Notes: a model not told the origin generated them from the sequence alone. A stretch of 64,000 bases of DNA from Paraburkholderia domus (GCF_905220705.1 NZ_CAJNAT010000016.1:1-64000); one strand, 5' to 3'; counted from the first letter of the stretch, positions 18,354 to 27,504 are shown. Program-made: numbers and translations.

Positions 18354-19031
18354 TCACCGGGGAGTAGAGTGGCTTTGCGCGTGGCCGAAACGGCTGAGCC
18401 ACGGGACCAGCGGGTCGAGCGTCGGCGCTTCGATTTCGGGCGGCTGTGCGCCCGCCACCAGCGGCAGACCCACGCGGTTGTGCCAGTATGTCCGCAAACC
18501 GACCGCGGCCGTGCCGAACATATCGTAGCTGGAGCCGGCCACGAACGCGGCCTCATGGGCGCCTACGCCGAGTTTGCCGAGCGCGAGCCGGTAAGGCAAC
18601 GGGTCCGGCTTGTACATGCCGGCTTCTTCAGCAGTGACGATAGCGTCCCAGTTGATCGGGAAAAGGTTGGCGGCCTGCGTGCCGAGGTGGATGGAGCAGT
18701 TGGTGACGATCGCCAGTTTGCAATGCGGGCGGAGCGCCTGCAAGGCGTCGAGGGCACCGCTCCATGGCGCAAGTTTCAGCCAGTCTGCTTCGAGCGCGAG
18801 CGCGGCGGATTCCGGCAACCCAACTTCGGCGGCTGCCTCGCGCACCAATTGTTCATACGCAATGTATCGGCCGCAGCCGTAGGTCAGGCGCAGATAGGCG
18901 GCACGCCACGCGCGGCCTGCCTGTTCGGAACCCGCGGCGTGATTCCATGAGGTCCACGAGTCGAGCAGGGCGGTCAGGAGATCGAAGAGAACCGCCTTGG
19001 GGTACGCGGTTGGGGGCGAGATGGAGGTCAT
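18354..19031 (-). CDS. HAD-superfamily hydrolase, dehalogenase-like
   Basis: A 225-residue haloacid-dehalogenase-fold protein. The nucleophile is Asp17 in AVLFDLLTALLDSW. The second acidic residue of the phosphatase DxD motif is Leu19 here, which resembles haloacid dehalogenases more than phosphatases. Motif II is VTNCS, motif III the lysine in MYKPDPLPY, and motif IV the 'AAFVAGSSYDMFG' segment, where dehalogenases also carry Ser-Ser-Asn/Tyr-Asp. It lies immediately upstream of the PLP enzyme gene (4 bp apart) and is transcribed with it. The physiological substrate is unknown. A link to D-amino acid metabolism is only by position. Confidence 0.8.
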   Translation of the reverse strand: MTSISPPTAYPKAVLFDLLTALLDSWTSWNHAAGSEQAGRAWRAAYLRLTYGCGRYIAYEQLVREAAAEVGLPESAALALEADWLKLAPWSGALDALQALRPHCKLAIVTNCSIHLGTQAANLFPINWDAIVTAEEAGMYKPDPLPYRLALGKLGVGAHEAAFVAGSSYDMFGTAAVGLRTYWHNRVGLPLVAGAQPPEIEAPTLDPLVPWLSRFGHAQSHSTPR

Positions 19032-19161
19032 GATTAAACCGGCGATGGACGGTAAGCCGATTATAAAGTTTCATTACCCGCGCGGCGTTCAGACAGCGTA
19101 ACTCTAAGATTCAGTTTCAATGAACGCGCCATTCACGACCTGATTCACCAAGTTTCACGCT

Positions 19162-20067
19162 CTATCTTCTCCACGGCGGCAACGGTCTGAATCTGCCCTG
19201 CAGATACTGCATGAAATGCCGCGTGCGCGCCGGCAGTCCCGCCCGCTGATGCGTCAGCGCGATCACGTTGGCATCCGGTGTTTTCCAGCCCGGCAGCAGC
19301 CGCACGAGTCTTCCCTTCGCGATGTCGTCGGCCACGTCCCATTCGGAGCGCAGGATCACGCCGCGGCCTTCGCAAGCCCATTGGCGGATCACGTCGCCGT
19401 CGTTGCAACTCAAATGTGAAGAAACACGCACGCTGCGACGCGTGCGGCCCTTGCTGAACTGCCACAGCGAGACATCCTCGTTGTTCTCGCGCAGCACGAT
19501 ACACGGCAGCTTGCTCAATTCATCCGGCGATTCCGGCTGGCCAAACCGCTTGAGCAGTGCCGGCGCGGCGCATACGAAGCGCGCATTCGGTGCGATCGTA
19601 TAGCCGACCAGATTCGATACCGGCAACTCGCCGATATGCACGACGATGTCGAAGCGGTCTATTGCCTCAGTCAACGGCTGGTCGGACAGCGTGAGCGCGA
19701 CATCGATATCCGGGTTCTGCTGCTGGAAATCGGCGACGGCCGGCGCCAGGTGGCGCCGGCCGAATCCCAGCGGCGCATTGATTTTCAGGGTGCCGATCAG
19801 ACCGCCCCGGCGCGTCTGCAAGTCTTCGAACAGCGAGTCGAACTGCTTGACCAGTTCGGCGCCGCGTTCACACAGGAGCGTACCTTCTTCCGTGAACTGC
19901 AAACGGCGCGCCGTTCGATTCACCAGTTGCGTGCCCAGTTTCTTTTCGAGTTGCTGCAGCCGCTGGGTTACCGCCGAAGGCGACAGTCCCAGTTTTCGCG
20001 CTGCGGCGATCAGGCTGCCACTTTCGCGGATGGTCAGCAGAAACCGGATATCGGCCGAGTCGTTCAT
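19162..20067 (-). CDS. LysR-family transcriptional regulator
   Basis: A 301-residue LysR regulator. The N-terminal winged helix-turn-helix covers residues 5-62 ('SLIAAARKLGLSPSAVTQRL' is the recognition region), followed by a linker helix and a periplasmic-binding-protein-like effector domain beginning near residue 90. It is transcribed in the same direction as the HAD and PLP-enzyme genes, 130 bp upstream of them, and not divergently. The region 20068-20276 to the next gene on the + strand would hold its own promoter. Effector unknown; D-amino acid or hydroxy amino acid is a guess from context. Confidence 0.92.
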   Translation of the reverse strand: MNDSADIRFLLTIRESGSLIAAARKLGLSPSAVTQRLQQLEKKLGTQLVNRTARRLQFTEEGTLLCERGAELVKQFDSLFEDLQTRRGGLIGTLKINAPLGFGRRHLAPAVADFQQQNPDIDVALTLSDQPLTEAIDRFDIVVHIGELPVSNLVGYTIAPNARFVCAAPALLKRFGQPESPDELSKLPCIVLRENNEDVSLWQFSKGRTRRSVRVSSHLSCNDGDVIRQWACEGRGVILRSEWDVADDIAKGRLVRLLPGWKTPDANVIALTHQRAGLPARTRHFMQYLQGRFRPLPPWRR

Positions 20068-20276
20068 GGCAGTAACGCTAGAGTTCGGGAGTCTGGCAGC
20101 TTAAAGCGTTTGGATGCGCTGTTCCAGTGCATCACAAGGCGTTGTGCAAGGTAAACTGACCCATCCGTAACGAAGCCGACAGCTTGACCCGCTAAAGTGT
20201 GCGTTTGAGCCAGGTGGGGCAGGCTGCACCTGCCGTCCATCGAGTCGTTGTCGCTTCCATTTGAAGAGAAGTCCAA

Positions 20277-21425
20277 ATGCCGTTGCCACATGGACCGTCG
20301 AGCGGTCCCTCAGGTCCATCAAGCGCCGCTGGCGGATTGACCAGCATATCGAATGATCCGGCTGGCAGTCCGGGCGATGCCTCGCAGAAAAGTGCCCGGA
20401 AACAAGGGGTATTTCTCCACACGGGCTGGCGCAGTGCGGGAACGTGGATCTGGTCGCGTCTGCGCGCACTCGATTCCGTGACCGGATTCTATGAACCGTT
20501 CAGCAACGTGCTCGCCGATCTGAGCCTCGCCGACGTTTCCGCGTCCCGTCCTACGCTAACCTCTGGACACCCGCCGCTCGCTGCACCGTATTTCGAAGAA
20601 TACCGGCCGTTTCTGCAAGAGGGCGCGAGAGGTGTAGCCGGATACAGGAAGCGCTTCGGCACCGATCGCTTCTCACCTGTACCCGACGCGGAATTCCCCG
20701 CATTGCAGGCCTATCTGACCAATCTGTGCGAGCGCACCGCCGAGCACGGCAACGTGCCCGTCTTCAAGTTTTGCCGGTCGTCGGGCCGGCTGCCGTGGCT
20801 CAAGCGCGCCTTCCCGCACGCCATGCACGCGGCCGTGCTGCGCAATCCCGCATCGCAGTTTGCCTCGGGGTGGCTGCTCAATCAGCAATGGAGCAACCCG
20901 TTCTTCGTGGCGGCACCGTTTCGCGTGCTGGGGCTGAATCAGTCGGAGCCGTTGGTCCGGCAAGCCATCGAAATCTGCGGCGTGAGCTTGCCGCCTGTTG
21001 TGCCGGCTTCGGATGACGCCTACGCCATGGCGTGCGAGCAATATGCGCGCACGGCGGAAGGCAACAACGCGTATCGGGCGTTTGTCGCGCTGTGGATCCT
21101 CTGTGCGGCCCGGATGGCGGATGGCGTCGATCTGACGATCGACGTCGACCGGTTGGGGCAGTCGCGCGAATACGCGGCTGGATTACGCGCCGAGTTTCAG
21201 GCGCAGAGCGGTTTGTCACCTGACTTCGGCAGTGCGCGCGATCTGGTCGAGGAAACACGTCGCAGCGCGGCCCGCATGGTGGGGATCGACGGCCGCTCGA
21301 TGCGAGCCGTTCATTCCGCAGCGCTGAAATTCCTCAAGTCGCAGAACGCAGCGGATGCCGGCTTTACCGAACTCGTGCGGGAAAAGATGGTGCTGGCCAA
21401 CGAATTGACCGAGCAATGGCGCTGA
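20277..21425 (+). CDS. sulfotransferase-like P-loop protein
   Basis: A 382-residue protein with features of the sulfotransferase fold. A PAPS 5'-phosphosulfate loop candidate is FLHTGWRSAGTWIWSRL (about residues 47-63). A 3'-phosphate-binding strand-helix candidate is 'AVLRNPASQFASGW' (about residues 186-200), with Arg and Ser in the usual places. The first 40 residues are a Pro/Ser/Gly-rich low-complexity stretch, so the start may be later, but the purine-rich gaagagaag before 20277 supports it. The gene stands alone between a LysR gene on the other strand and mmsA. Sulfotransferases move sulfate from PAPS to hydroxyls of sugars or lipids; the acceptor here is unknown. Confidence 0.6.
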   Translation: MPLPHGPSSGPSGPSSAAGGLTSISNDPAGSPGDASQKSARKQGVFLHTGWRSAGTWIWSRLRALDSVTGFYEPFSNVLADLSLADVSASRPTLTSGHPPLAAPYFEEYRPFLQEGARGVAGYRKRFGTDRFSPVPDAEFPALQAYLTNLCERTAEHGNVPVFKFCRSSGRLPWLKRAFPHAMHAAVLRNPASQFASGWLLNQQWSNPFFVAAPFRVLGLNQSEPLVRQAIEICGVSLPPVVPASDDAYAMACEQYARTAEGNNAYRAFVALWILCAARMADGVDLTIDVDRLGQSREYAAGLRAEFQAQSGLSPDFGSARDLVEETRRSAARMVGIDGRSMRAVHSAALKFLKSQNAADAGFTELVREKMVLANELTEQWR

Positions 21426-21685
21426 GCCTGCGTAACGGTTCCGTACTGCGCGGGGTCGCGCTTGCCAGACATGCTGGACGCGTGCGTCGCGTGCGGAGAC
21501 CGCCCTGGCATGGGATAGGCGTCCTTTCCTGAGGTTGCGCCAACCTCGCCGGCCAATACAGTTGCCGCGCAAAAAACAATACAGTGAGGCGCGGTTTTAT
21601 TGTGCTGTATCGGGAATATGACCGGCGCCGTCGATACAGTTGGCGGGTCAACTCTTGCGGCCTATCCCGAACACGAGGTAACGAA

Positions 21686-23209
21686 ATGAATGCAGTGAAC
21701 GAACAAGCGAAGCTGTCGGTGCAGCAACTGGGCCATTACATCGGCGGTGCGCCGGCTGCATCGGCCAGCGGCCGGTTCAAGGACGTGTTCAATCCCGCCA
21801 CCGGCCAGGTGACCGGCTCGGTCGCATTGGCATCGGTCGAGGAAGTGGACGCGGCGGTCAAGGCTGCGAAGGCCGCGTTCCCCGCCTGGAGCGAAACCGC
21901 GCCGATCAAACGCGCTCGCATTCTGTTCAAGTTCAAGGAACTGCTGAACAAACACCACGACGAACTGGCGATGCTGATCACGCGTGAACACGGCAAGGTG
22001 TTCACGGACGCGCAAGGCGAAGTGGTCCGCGGTATCGAGGTCGTCGAATTCGCGTGCGGCATTCCGAACCTGCTGAAGACCGATTTCACCGACCAGATCG
22101 GCGGCGGCATCGACAACTGGAATCTGCGGCAGGCGCTGGGCGTGGTGGCGGGGATCACGCCGTTCAATTTCCCGGTGATGGTGCCGATGTGGATGTTCCC
22201 GGTTGCGCTCGCCTGCGGCAACACGTTCGTGCTGAAGCCGTCGGAGCGTGATCCGTCGGCGGCGTTGCGCATTGCTGAACTGTTGAAGGAAGCCGGTTTG
22301 CCGGACGGTGTGTTCAACGTCGTGAACGGCGACAAGGTAGCCGTGGATGCGCTGATCGAACACCCGGACGTCGCGGCGCTGTCGTTTGTGGGTTCCACGC
22401 CGATCGCCGAATACATCTACACGGAAGCGTCGAAGCGCGGCAAGCGCGTGCAGGCTTTGGGCGGTGCGAAGAATCACCTCGTGGTGATGCCGGACGCCGA
22501 TCTGGATCAGGCTGTCGACGCATTGATCGGCGCCGCCTACGGTTCAGCAGGCGAGCGCTGCATGGCGATCTCGGTCGCGGTGGCGGTCGGCAATGTCGCT
22601 GATGAACTGATCGAACGCCTGGTGCCGCGCGTGAAGTCGCTGGTGATCAAGAACGGCGAAAACCTCGACGCTGAAATGGGTCCGTTGGTTACCGCCGAAC
22701 ATAAGGCCAAGGTGGCCGGTTATATCGACTCGGGCGTGGCGGAAGGCGCGAAGCTGATCGTCGATGGCCGTGCGCACCCGGTCACGAACGAGGACGGCTT
22801 CTTCATCGGCGGTACGCTGTTCGACCAGGTCGGCACCGAGATGAAGATCTACAAGGAAGAAATTTTCGGCCCGGTGCTGGCGGTGGTGCGCGTGCCCGAT
22901 TTCGCGAGTGCGGTCGAACTGATCAACGCACACGAGTTTGGCAACGGCGTGTCGCTCTTCACGTCGGATGGCGGCGTGGCGCGTGCGTTCGGCCGGCAGA
23001 TTCAGGTGGGCATGGTCGGTATCAATGTGCCGATTCCGGTGCCGATGGCGTGGCACTCGTTCGGCGGCTGGAAACGTTCGCTGTTCGGCGATCACCACGC
23101 GTATGGCGAAGAAGGCGTGCGCTTCTACACGCGCTACAAGAGCATCATGCAGCGCTGGCCGGATAGCATCGCGAAGGGTGCGGAATTCACGATGCCGGTC
23201 GCGAAGTAA
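21686..23209 (+). CDS. mmsA: methylmalonate-semialdehyde dehydrogenase (CoA-acylating)
   Basis: A 507-residue aldehyde dehydrogenase of the MmsA type (EC 1.2.1.27). It converts methylmalonate or malonate semialdehyde plus CoA and NAD+ to propionyl-CoA or acetyl-CoA in valine and inositol breakdown. The catalytic Cys292 lies in the MmsA-typical GSAGERCMAI. The other marks are 'GVVAGITPFNFPVMVPMWMFP', the NAD-binding 'FVGSTPIAEYIY', and the C-terminal 'FGGWKRSLFGDHHAYGEEG' motif. The start at 21686 follows an AGGT Shine-Dalgarno; a longer open frame upstream lacks one. It is monocistronic, followed by a strong intrinsic terminator. Confidence 0.95.
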   Translation: MNAVNEQAKLSVQQLGHYIGGAPAASASGRFKDVFNPATGQVTGSVALASVEEVDAAVKAAKAAFPAWSETAPIKRARILFKFKELLNKHHDELAMLITREHGKVFTDAQGEVVRGIEVVEFACGIPNLLKTDFTDQIGGGIDNWNLRQALGVVAGITPFNFPVMVPMWMFPVALACGNTFVLKPSERDPSAALRIAELLKEAGLPDGVFNVVNGDKVAVDALIEHPDVAALSFVGSTPIAEYIYTEASKRGKRVQALGGAKNHLVVMPDADLDQAVDALIGAAYGSAGERCMAISVAVAVGNVADELIERLVPRVKSLVIKNGENLDAEMGPLVTAEHKAKVAGYIDSGVAEGAKLIVDGRAHPVTNEDGFFIGGTLFDQVGTEMKIYKEEIFGPVLAVVRVPDFASAVELINAHEFGNGVSLFTSDGGVARAFGRQIQVGMVGINVPIPVPMAWHSFGGWKRSLFGDHHAYGEEGVRFYTRYKSIMQRWPDSIAKGAEFTMPVAK

Positions 23210-23240
23210 GCCATCAAACGGTATTGCTGTAGTGAAAGAG

Positions 23241-23274
23241 CCGCGCCTGATTTTTTCAGGTGCGGTTTTTTTTT
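23241..23274 (+). terminator. intrinsic terminator after mmsA
   Basis: A 10-bp stem (CCGCGCCTGA paired with TCAGGTGCGG, one G-T wobble), a T-rich loop, and a run of nine or more T. It lies 32 bases after the mmsA stop. Confidence 0.92.
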
Positions 23275-23324
23275 ACAGTGTGTCGGCAGCGTTCGCGCGG
23301 CGCGCAGCGCCAGCCGACAAACAA

Positions 23325-24689
23325 TCAGGCCTGGTTCAGATACCAGCGCCAGTCCTGCTCACCGACCTCGCTCATGAACTGACGGTACTCGGCGCGCTTG
23401 ATCGCCATGAAAACCTTGAGGAATTTCGCACCGAATACGTCCTTCGCCCAGTCCGATTGTTCGAGCGCGTTCAATGCGCTGAGCCAGTCGGTCGGCAGCA
23501 GCGTCGTGGCTTGCGCGTAGCCGTTACCTTCGATCGGGGCGCCCGGATCGAGCCGTTCGCGAATGCCGTGATGCGAGGCCGCGAGAATCGCCGCTGCCGC
23601 GAGATACGGATTCGCATCGGCGCCGCACACGCGATGTTCGACATGCCGGCTCGGCGCCGGACCGCCCGGCACACGCAGACTGACGGTGCGGTTATCGACG
23701 CCCCACGTCGGCGTGAACGGCGCGTAGCTGTTTGCCTGGAAGCGGCGGTACGAGTTCGCGTTCGGGCAGAACATCAGCATCGAATCGAGCAGGCCATGCA
23801 GCATGCCGCCCACTGCCTCGCGCAGCAGCGGCGTGCCGGCCTTGTCTTCGGAGGCGAACAGGTTGTCGCCGGCTTCATTGGCGAGGCTCACGTGCATGTG
23901 CATGCCCGAACCCGCGATGTCGGCGAACGGCTTCGCCATGAAGCACGCGTTCATGCCGTGCGCGTTGGCGACGCCCTTGACGATGCGCTTGTAGCGCACG
24001 GCGTGATCCATCGCTTCGAGCGCGGGACCGTGTTCGAGTGTGATCTCGACCTGGCCGGGTGCGTATTCGGAAATCGCCGTGCGCACCGGGATGTTTTGTT
24101 CACGGCATGCGTCATACAGGTCTTTCAGGAACGGTTCGATCTGTTCGAGTTCGCGCAGGCCATACACCTGGGTAGTGCGCGGACGGCGGCCGTCGGTATC
24201 GAGCGCGGGTTGCGGACGGCCCTGTGCATCGAGCTTGGCGTCGAGCAGATAGAACTCGAGTTCGCACGCCATCACCGGATAGAAGCCATCCGCTTGCAGA
24301 CCGTCGACGATGCGCGCAAGCAGTTGTCGCGGATCGGCGACGCCCGCGGGCAGACCTTCTTCGGGATGCATCTGCACCTGCACGGCGGCGGTCGGCATCT
24401 TGCGCCACGGCAGGCGCACGAGGCTGCCTGGCAACGGATAGGCGCGGCAGTCGATATCGCCGACGTCCCAGACGAGGCCGCTGTCTTCGGTGTCGTCGCC
24501 GTTGATAGTCAGATTCATGATCGCGCTCGGCAGCGGGCGGCCGCTGCGATACACGGCGAGCAGTTCCTCGCGATGCAGCAGCTTGCCGCGCGGCACGCCG
24601 GCGGCGTCGACGATAAAGAGTTCGAACAGATCGATGTCGGGGTTCTGTGCGAGGAAATTCAGCGCTTCCTGTTCATGGGCGAATTGCAT
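23325..24689 (-). CDS. glutamine synthetase family protein, PuuA-like (gamma-glutamylpolyamine synthetase)
   Basis: A 454-residue glutamine-synthetase-fold ligase. Catalytic-domain motifs are ACELEFYLL (metal-binding Glu), 'GQVEITLEHGPALEAMDH', GSGMHMHVSL (the ATP/metal His) and 'NSYRRF' with 'NPYLAAAAIL' near the C-terminus. The N-terminal beta-grasp domain begins at 'DLFELFIVDAAGVPRGK', and the Mg/ammonia loop deviates from true GlnA, so a gamma-glutamylputrescine or other gamma-glutamyl-amine ligase is more likely. No other puu genes are adjacent. The FAD enzyme at 45227 resembles PuuB but lies 20 kb away in a sulfonate context. The gene ends 50 bp from the mmsA terminator (convergent). 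Confidence 0.85.
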   Translation of the reverse strand: MQFAHEQEALNFLAQNPDIDLFELFIVDAAGVPRGKLLHREELLAVYRSGRPLPSAIMNLTINGDDTEDSGLVWDVGDIDCRAYPLPGSLVRLPWRKMPTAAVQVQMHPEEGLPAGVADPRQLLARIVDGLQADGFYPVMACELEFYLLDAKLDAQGRPQPALDTDGRRPRTTQVYGLRELEQIEPFLKDLYDACREQNIPVRTAISEYAPGQVEITLEHGPALEAMDHAVRYKRIVKGVANAHGMNACFMAKPFADIAGSGMHMHVSLANEAGDNLFASEDKAGTPLLREAVGGMLHGLLDSMLMFCPNANSYRRFQANSYAPFTPTWGVDNRTVSLRVPGGPAPSRHVEHRVCGADANPYLAAAAILAASHHGIRERLDPGAPIEGNGYAQATTLLPTDWLSALNALEQSDWAKDVFGAKFLKVFMAIKRAEYRQFMSEVGEQDWRWYLNQA

Positions 24690-25061
24690 GTCGGTTCTCT
24701 CTGCGCGTTGGCGCGTGCGTCGTCCTCCGCATCAGGCGTGCGGAGTGACGAAAAAATCGGAAGGGCGGCGCGGATGGCGGCCTTGGATTCAGCTCAGACG
24801 AGCGGATGCAGAGAGAGCAGCGGAGGGCGCGCGTGACGGCAATGCCAGATCGCCCAGAAAGCGAGAATCACGTTCAGCAAAGGATTGAGGCGCGCCATGG
24901 CGAGGCGCACGCGCGCGCACGCCGGATCGGCGTGGTGACTGCGGCTGATGCGGCTGAGTGACAATGTGGCGCGCTTCATGATGCTGCTGAGTATAGCTGC
25001 GGGGCGCGCGCGCCGCTCGATGAATTGACCGGGCACTTCACCGCGCCTCACGCAGCGACCC
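24690..25061. other. intergenic region between glutamine synthetase and MFS genes
   Basis: This holds the promoter region of the minus-strand glutamine synthetase gene and one short candidate ORF, listed separately. No terminator, repeat or RNA gene is evident. Confidence 0.6.
24794..24979 (-). CDS. possible small protein upstream of glutamine synthetase
   Basis: A 61-residue reading frame starting at an ATG at 24977-24979 and ending 104 bp before the glutamine synthetase start. The product has a basic N-terminus and a short hydrophobic stretch (LLNVILAFWAIW), then an HCRHARPPLLSL tail. It could be a small membrane peptide or a leader. I have no family match and no clear Shine-Dalgarno sequence, so it may be chance in GC-rich DNA. 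Confidence 0.25.
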   Translation of the reverse strand: MKRATLSLSRISRSHHADPACARVRLAMARLNPLLNVILAFWAIWHCRHARPPLLSLHPLV

Positions 25062-26402
25062 TTAAACGCCAGCGGATGAATCCTCTTCCGCTTCACTCAG
25101 CACGGCATTCTGCACTGCCGTGACGGGACTGACATAAGGCGGCGCCTGGCGCGGGTCGTCGATGCTGTAACGCAACCGGCCCGACTCGACATACACGCGC
25201 AACTGGCGATACTTGACCAGATACATCAAACCGACGATCGCCGCCGCGAAACCCGATGCAGCGCCGACCCCGAGCGCCCAACGCGGGCCAAAACGATCCG
25301 CGACCCAGCCCACGACCGGCGCGCCGAGCGGCGTGCCGCCAAGCGCGATGGCGAGCAGGATCGCGATGACCCGGCCGCGCATGGCGGGTTCGGTGGAGAT
25401 TTGCACGAGGCTGTTCGTCGAGGTGTTGAACGTCTGCGTCGCCGCGCCGACTACGACGAGTGCCAGGCCGAACAGCACATAGTTCGGCATCAGCGCGGCC
25501 ACCGTGCAACTCACGCCGAAAATCGCCGCTGCGCCAAGCAGTATCGCCATGCGAGGTTTTGCTCTGCGTGCGGCGAGCAGCGCACCGGTCACCGAGCCAA
25601 TCGCCATCGTCGAGCTCAACACGCCGTATTGACTCGCGCCCGCATGAAACGCGGTGACCGACATGGTCGAGATGAAGATCGGGAAGTTCAGCCCGAAGGT
25701 GCCGATCAGAAACAGCATCAACAGCGCGGCCTTCAGATCGGGACGCGTCCACACATACTTGAAGCCTTCCACGAAACTGCCACGCGTGCGTGTCGCACGC
25801 GGTTTCAGATTCAGTTCGCTGAGGCGCAGCGTGCGCAGCGAAAAGAGCACGGCGATGAAAGAGAGCGCGTTGATCAGAAACACCCAGCCGGTGCCTACCG
25901 AGGCGATCAATAGCCCTGCGACGGCGGGCCCGATCATGCGCGCCGCGTTGAACGAGGTGGAGTTCAGCGCGACCGCGTTCGACAGATCGGCTTCTCCCAC
26001 CAGATCGGAGACAAAGGTTTGACGCGCCGGTGAATCGAACGCGGTGACGCAGCCGAGCAACCCCGCAAACACATAGACCTGCCATAGCTGAACGAGGCCG
26101 GTCACGGTGAGAATCCCGAGACCCAACGCCAGCGAACCCATTGCCGCCTGGGTGGCGAACAGCAGCTTGCGGCGGTCGAAATGATCGGCCGCATAGCCGG
26201 TTAGGGGCAACAGGAGCATTTGCGGCCCGAACTGCAGCGACATCACAATGCCCACGGAGGTTGCATTGTGATGCGTGAGTTCCGTGAGCACGAGCCAGTC
26301 CTGCGCCGTGCGCTGCATCCATGTCCCGATGTTGGAGACGATCGCGCCGCTGGCCCAGACCCGGTAGTTGAACGTGCGCAGCGAACGGAATGTGCCACTC
26401 AT
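25062..26402 (-). CDS. MFS transporter, EntS-like exporter
   Basis: A 446-residue major facilitator with about 12 membrane helices, of the MFS_3/EntS type. 'FRSLRTFNYRVWASGAIVSNIGTWMQRTAQDWLV' is the typical first helix of this group (split here: residues 4-20 and 21-38), and 'GYAADHFDRRKLL' is the loop 2-3 signature. It is likely a drug or small-molecule efflux pump. The start at 26400-26402 gives the conserved N-terminus. It is transcribed after the isochorismatase-fold and MarR genes on the same strand, 52 bp from the former, so it may be under the MarR regulator. Substrate unknown. Confidence 0.88.
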   Translation of the reverse strand: MSGTFRSLRTFNYRVWASGAIVSNIGTWMQRTAQDWLVLTELTHHNATSVGIVMSLQFGPQMLLLPLTGYAADHFDRRKLLFATQAAMGSLALGLGILTVTGLVQLWQVYVFAGLLGCVTAFDSPARQTFVSDLVGEADLSNAVALNSTSFNAARMIGPAVAGLLIASVGTGWVFLINALSFIAVLFSLRTLRLSELNLKPRATRTRGSFVEGFKYVWTRPDLKAALLMLFLIGTFGLNFPIFISTMSVTAFHAGASQYGVLSSTMAIGSVTGALLAARRAKPRMAILLGAAAIFGVSCTVAALMPNYVLFGLALVVVGAATQTFNTSTNSLVQISTEPAMRGRVIAILLAIALGGTPLGAPVVGWVADRFGPRWALGVGAASGFAAAIVGLMYLVKYRQLRVYVESGRLRYSIDDPRQAPPYVSPVTAVQNAVLSEAEEDSSAGV

Positions 26403-26454
26403 CGGAACATCCCCGTGTGGACGATCTGCGCCATGCAGCGGTTCAAACGTCGGG

Positions 26455-27018
26455 TCATACGCGCGATGTTTCGAGCAGATCGAGGACGTCCTGCGTCGTG
26501 CCGGTTTCACCGAGGCGCGGGAAGATTCGCGCGATGCTGTTGGTATGCGCGTCGAGGTTCATGTCCGTCATTGCGTCGACCGCGAACGTGACGTTGAAGC
26601 CGAGTTCGTGTGCGAAACGCGCGGTGGATTCGACGCCGATGCTGGTGGCCACACCGACGAGCACCACCTGCGTGACGCCTTGTTTGCGCAGATAAGCTTC
26701 GAGGTCTGTATTCGTGAACGCGCCCCAGGTGCGCTTGGTCACCAGATGATCCGACGGCTGCCGATTCAGTTCAGGAACGAGGTCAGCGAAGCCGGCGGGG
26801 AAGTCACCGGCAGGACGCGACTGTTCCGCGCGGCCGGGCGCGCCGCCCGCCACATTGACGAGTACCACGGGCAGACCGTGACGGCGAAATGCATCCGCCA
26901 GACCAACGGAGCGCTTGACGACTTCGCCGGTGGGGTGGGCGGTGGGCAGCGCGACGATGCCTTGCTGCAAATCGATGACGACCAATGCGGTGTTTGCGTC
27001 GAGCGTGGTGAGGGCCAT
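26455..27018 (-). CDS. isochorismatase-fold hydrolase lacking the catalytic cysteine
   Basis: A 187-residue cysteine-hydrolase-fold protein (isochorismatase/nicotinamidase/YcaC superfamily). Asp16 (VVIDLQQG) and Lys95 (VTKRTWGAF) of the triad are present, but the nucleophile position in the usual TxxCVxxTAR motif reads TSIGVESTAR, with Gly128 instead of Cys. The same substitution occurs in a subset of this superfamily, where the reaction is unclear. The start at 27016-27018 is chosen for the conserved ALTTLDANTALVVIDLQ N-terminus. It lies 16 bp after the MarR gene on the same strand, so it is probably co-regulated with it. Confidence 0.85.
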   Translation of the reverse strand: MALTTLDANTALVVIDLQQGIVALPTAHPTGEVVKRSVGLADAFRRHGLPVVLVNVAGGAPGRAEQSRPAGDFPAGFADLVPELNRQPSDHLVTKRTWGAFTNTDLEAYLRKQGVTQVVLVGVATSIGVESTARFAHELGFNVTFAVDAMTDMNLDAHTNSIARIFPRLGETGTTQDVLDLLETSRV

Positions 27019-27034
27019 GGTGTTTTCCTGGGAG

Positions 27035-27502
27035 TTACGAGTCGATGAGACGTTTGAGCAAGTCGACGCCAATCGCGAGTTGTTTCTGTTCAGCGGCGCT
27101 GAAGCGGGTCTGGATGCTACGGAATAGCCAGTCTTCGCGTGCCGCGCGGCTTGCCTTGATCTTTTTGCGGAAGGCCGGCGTGAGGGACAGAACGGTTTGC
27201 CGCCCGTCGTTTGGGTCTGGTGCGCCGCTCACGAGTCCGGCAGCTTTCAGAACCGAAAGCGTCTCGCCCATGGATTGCGGACGCATGCCATGGAGGCGGG
27301 CTAGCGTAGTGACCGTTGCCGGACCTTCGCGTTCCAGCAGGAGGAGAACCTGCACCTGCGACGGCGTGAAATCGCCCACATGCGCTTCTTCGCGCAACCG
27401 GCGGCGCAACTTGCCGACGAGGACGCGCAAGTTTTCCGCCGTTGCGTGCAGGGCGTCGGGATCAGAGAGGGGCCGTGCGGGCTGAGTGTCGTTGCTGGAC
27501 AT
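27035..27502 (-). CDS. MarR-family transcriptional regulator
   Basis: A 155-residue winged-helix protein. The helix-turn-helix lies at about residues 58-80 (VTTLARLHGMRPQSMGETLSV), and the wing carries the 'DPNDGRQTVLSLT' Asp-Arg pair typical of MarR. It heads a likely operon with the isochorismatase-fold protein and the MFS exporter, a common MarR layout in which ligand binding derepresses an efflux gene. A 46-bp palindrome ends 2 bases before its start codon. No Shine-Dalgarno sequence fits between the two, so translation may be leaderless or weak. Confidence 0.92.
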   Translation of the reverse strand: MSSNDTQPARPLSDPDALHATAENLRVLVGKLRRRLREEAHVGDFTPSQVQVLLLLEREGPATVTTLARLHGMRPQSMGETLSVLKAAGLVSGAPDPNDGRQTVLSLTPAFRKKIKASRAAREDWLFRSIQTRFSAAEQKQLAIGVDLLKRLIDS

Positions 27503-27504
27503 AC

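Noticed and set aside
22938..24836. 632-codon open frame on the + strand opposite the glutamine synthetase
   Set aside because: It lies antisense to a well supported gene, its product has the Arg/Ala/His-rich composition of GC-rich shadow frames, and it has no recognisable motif.
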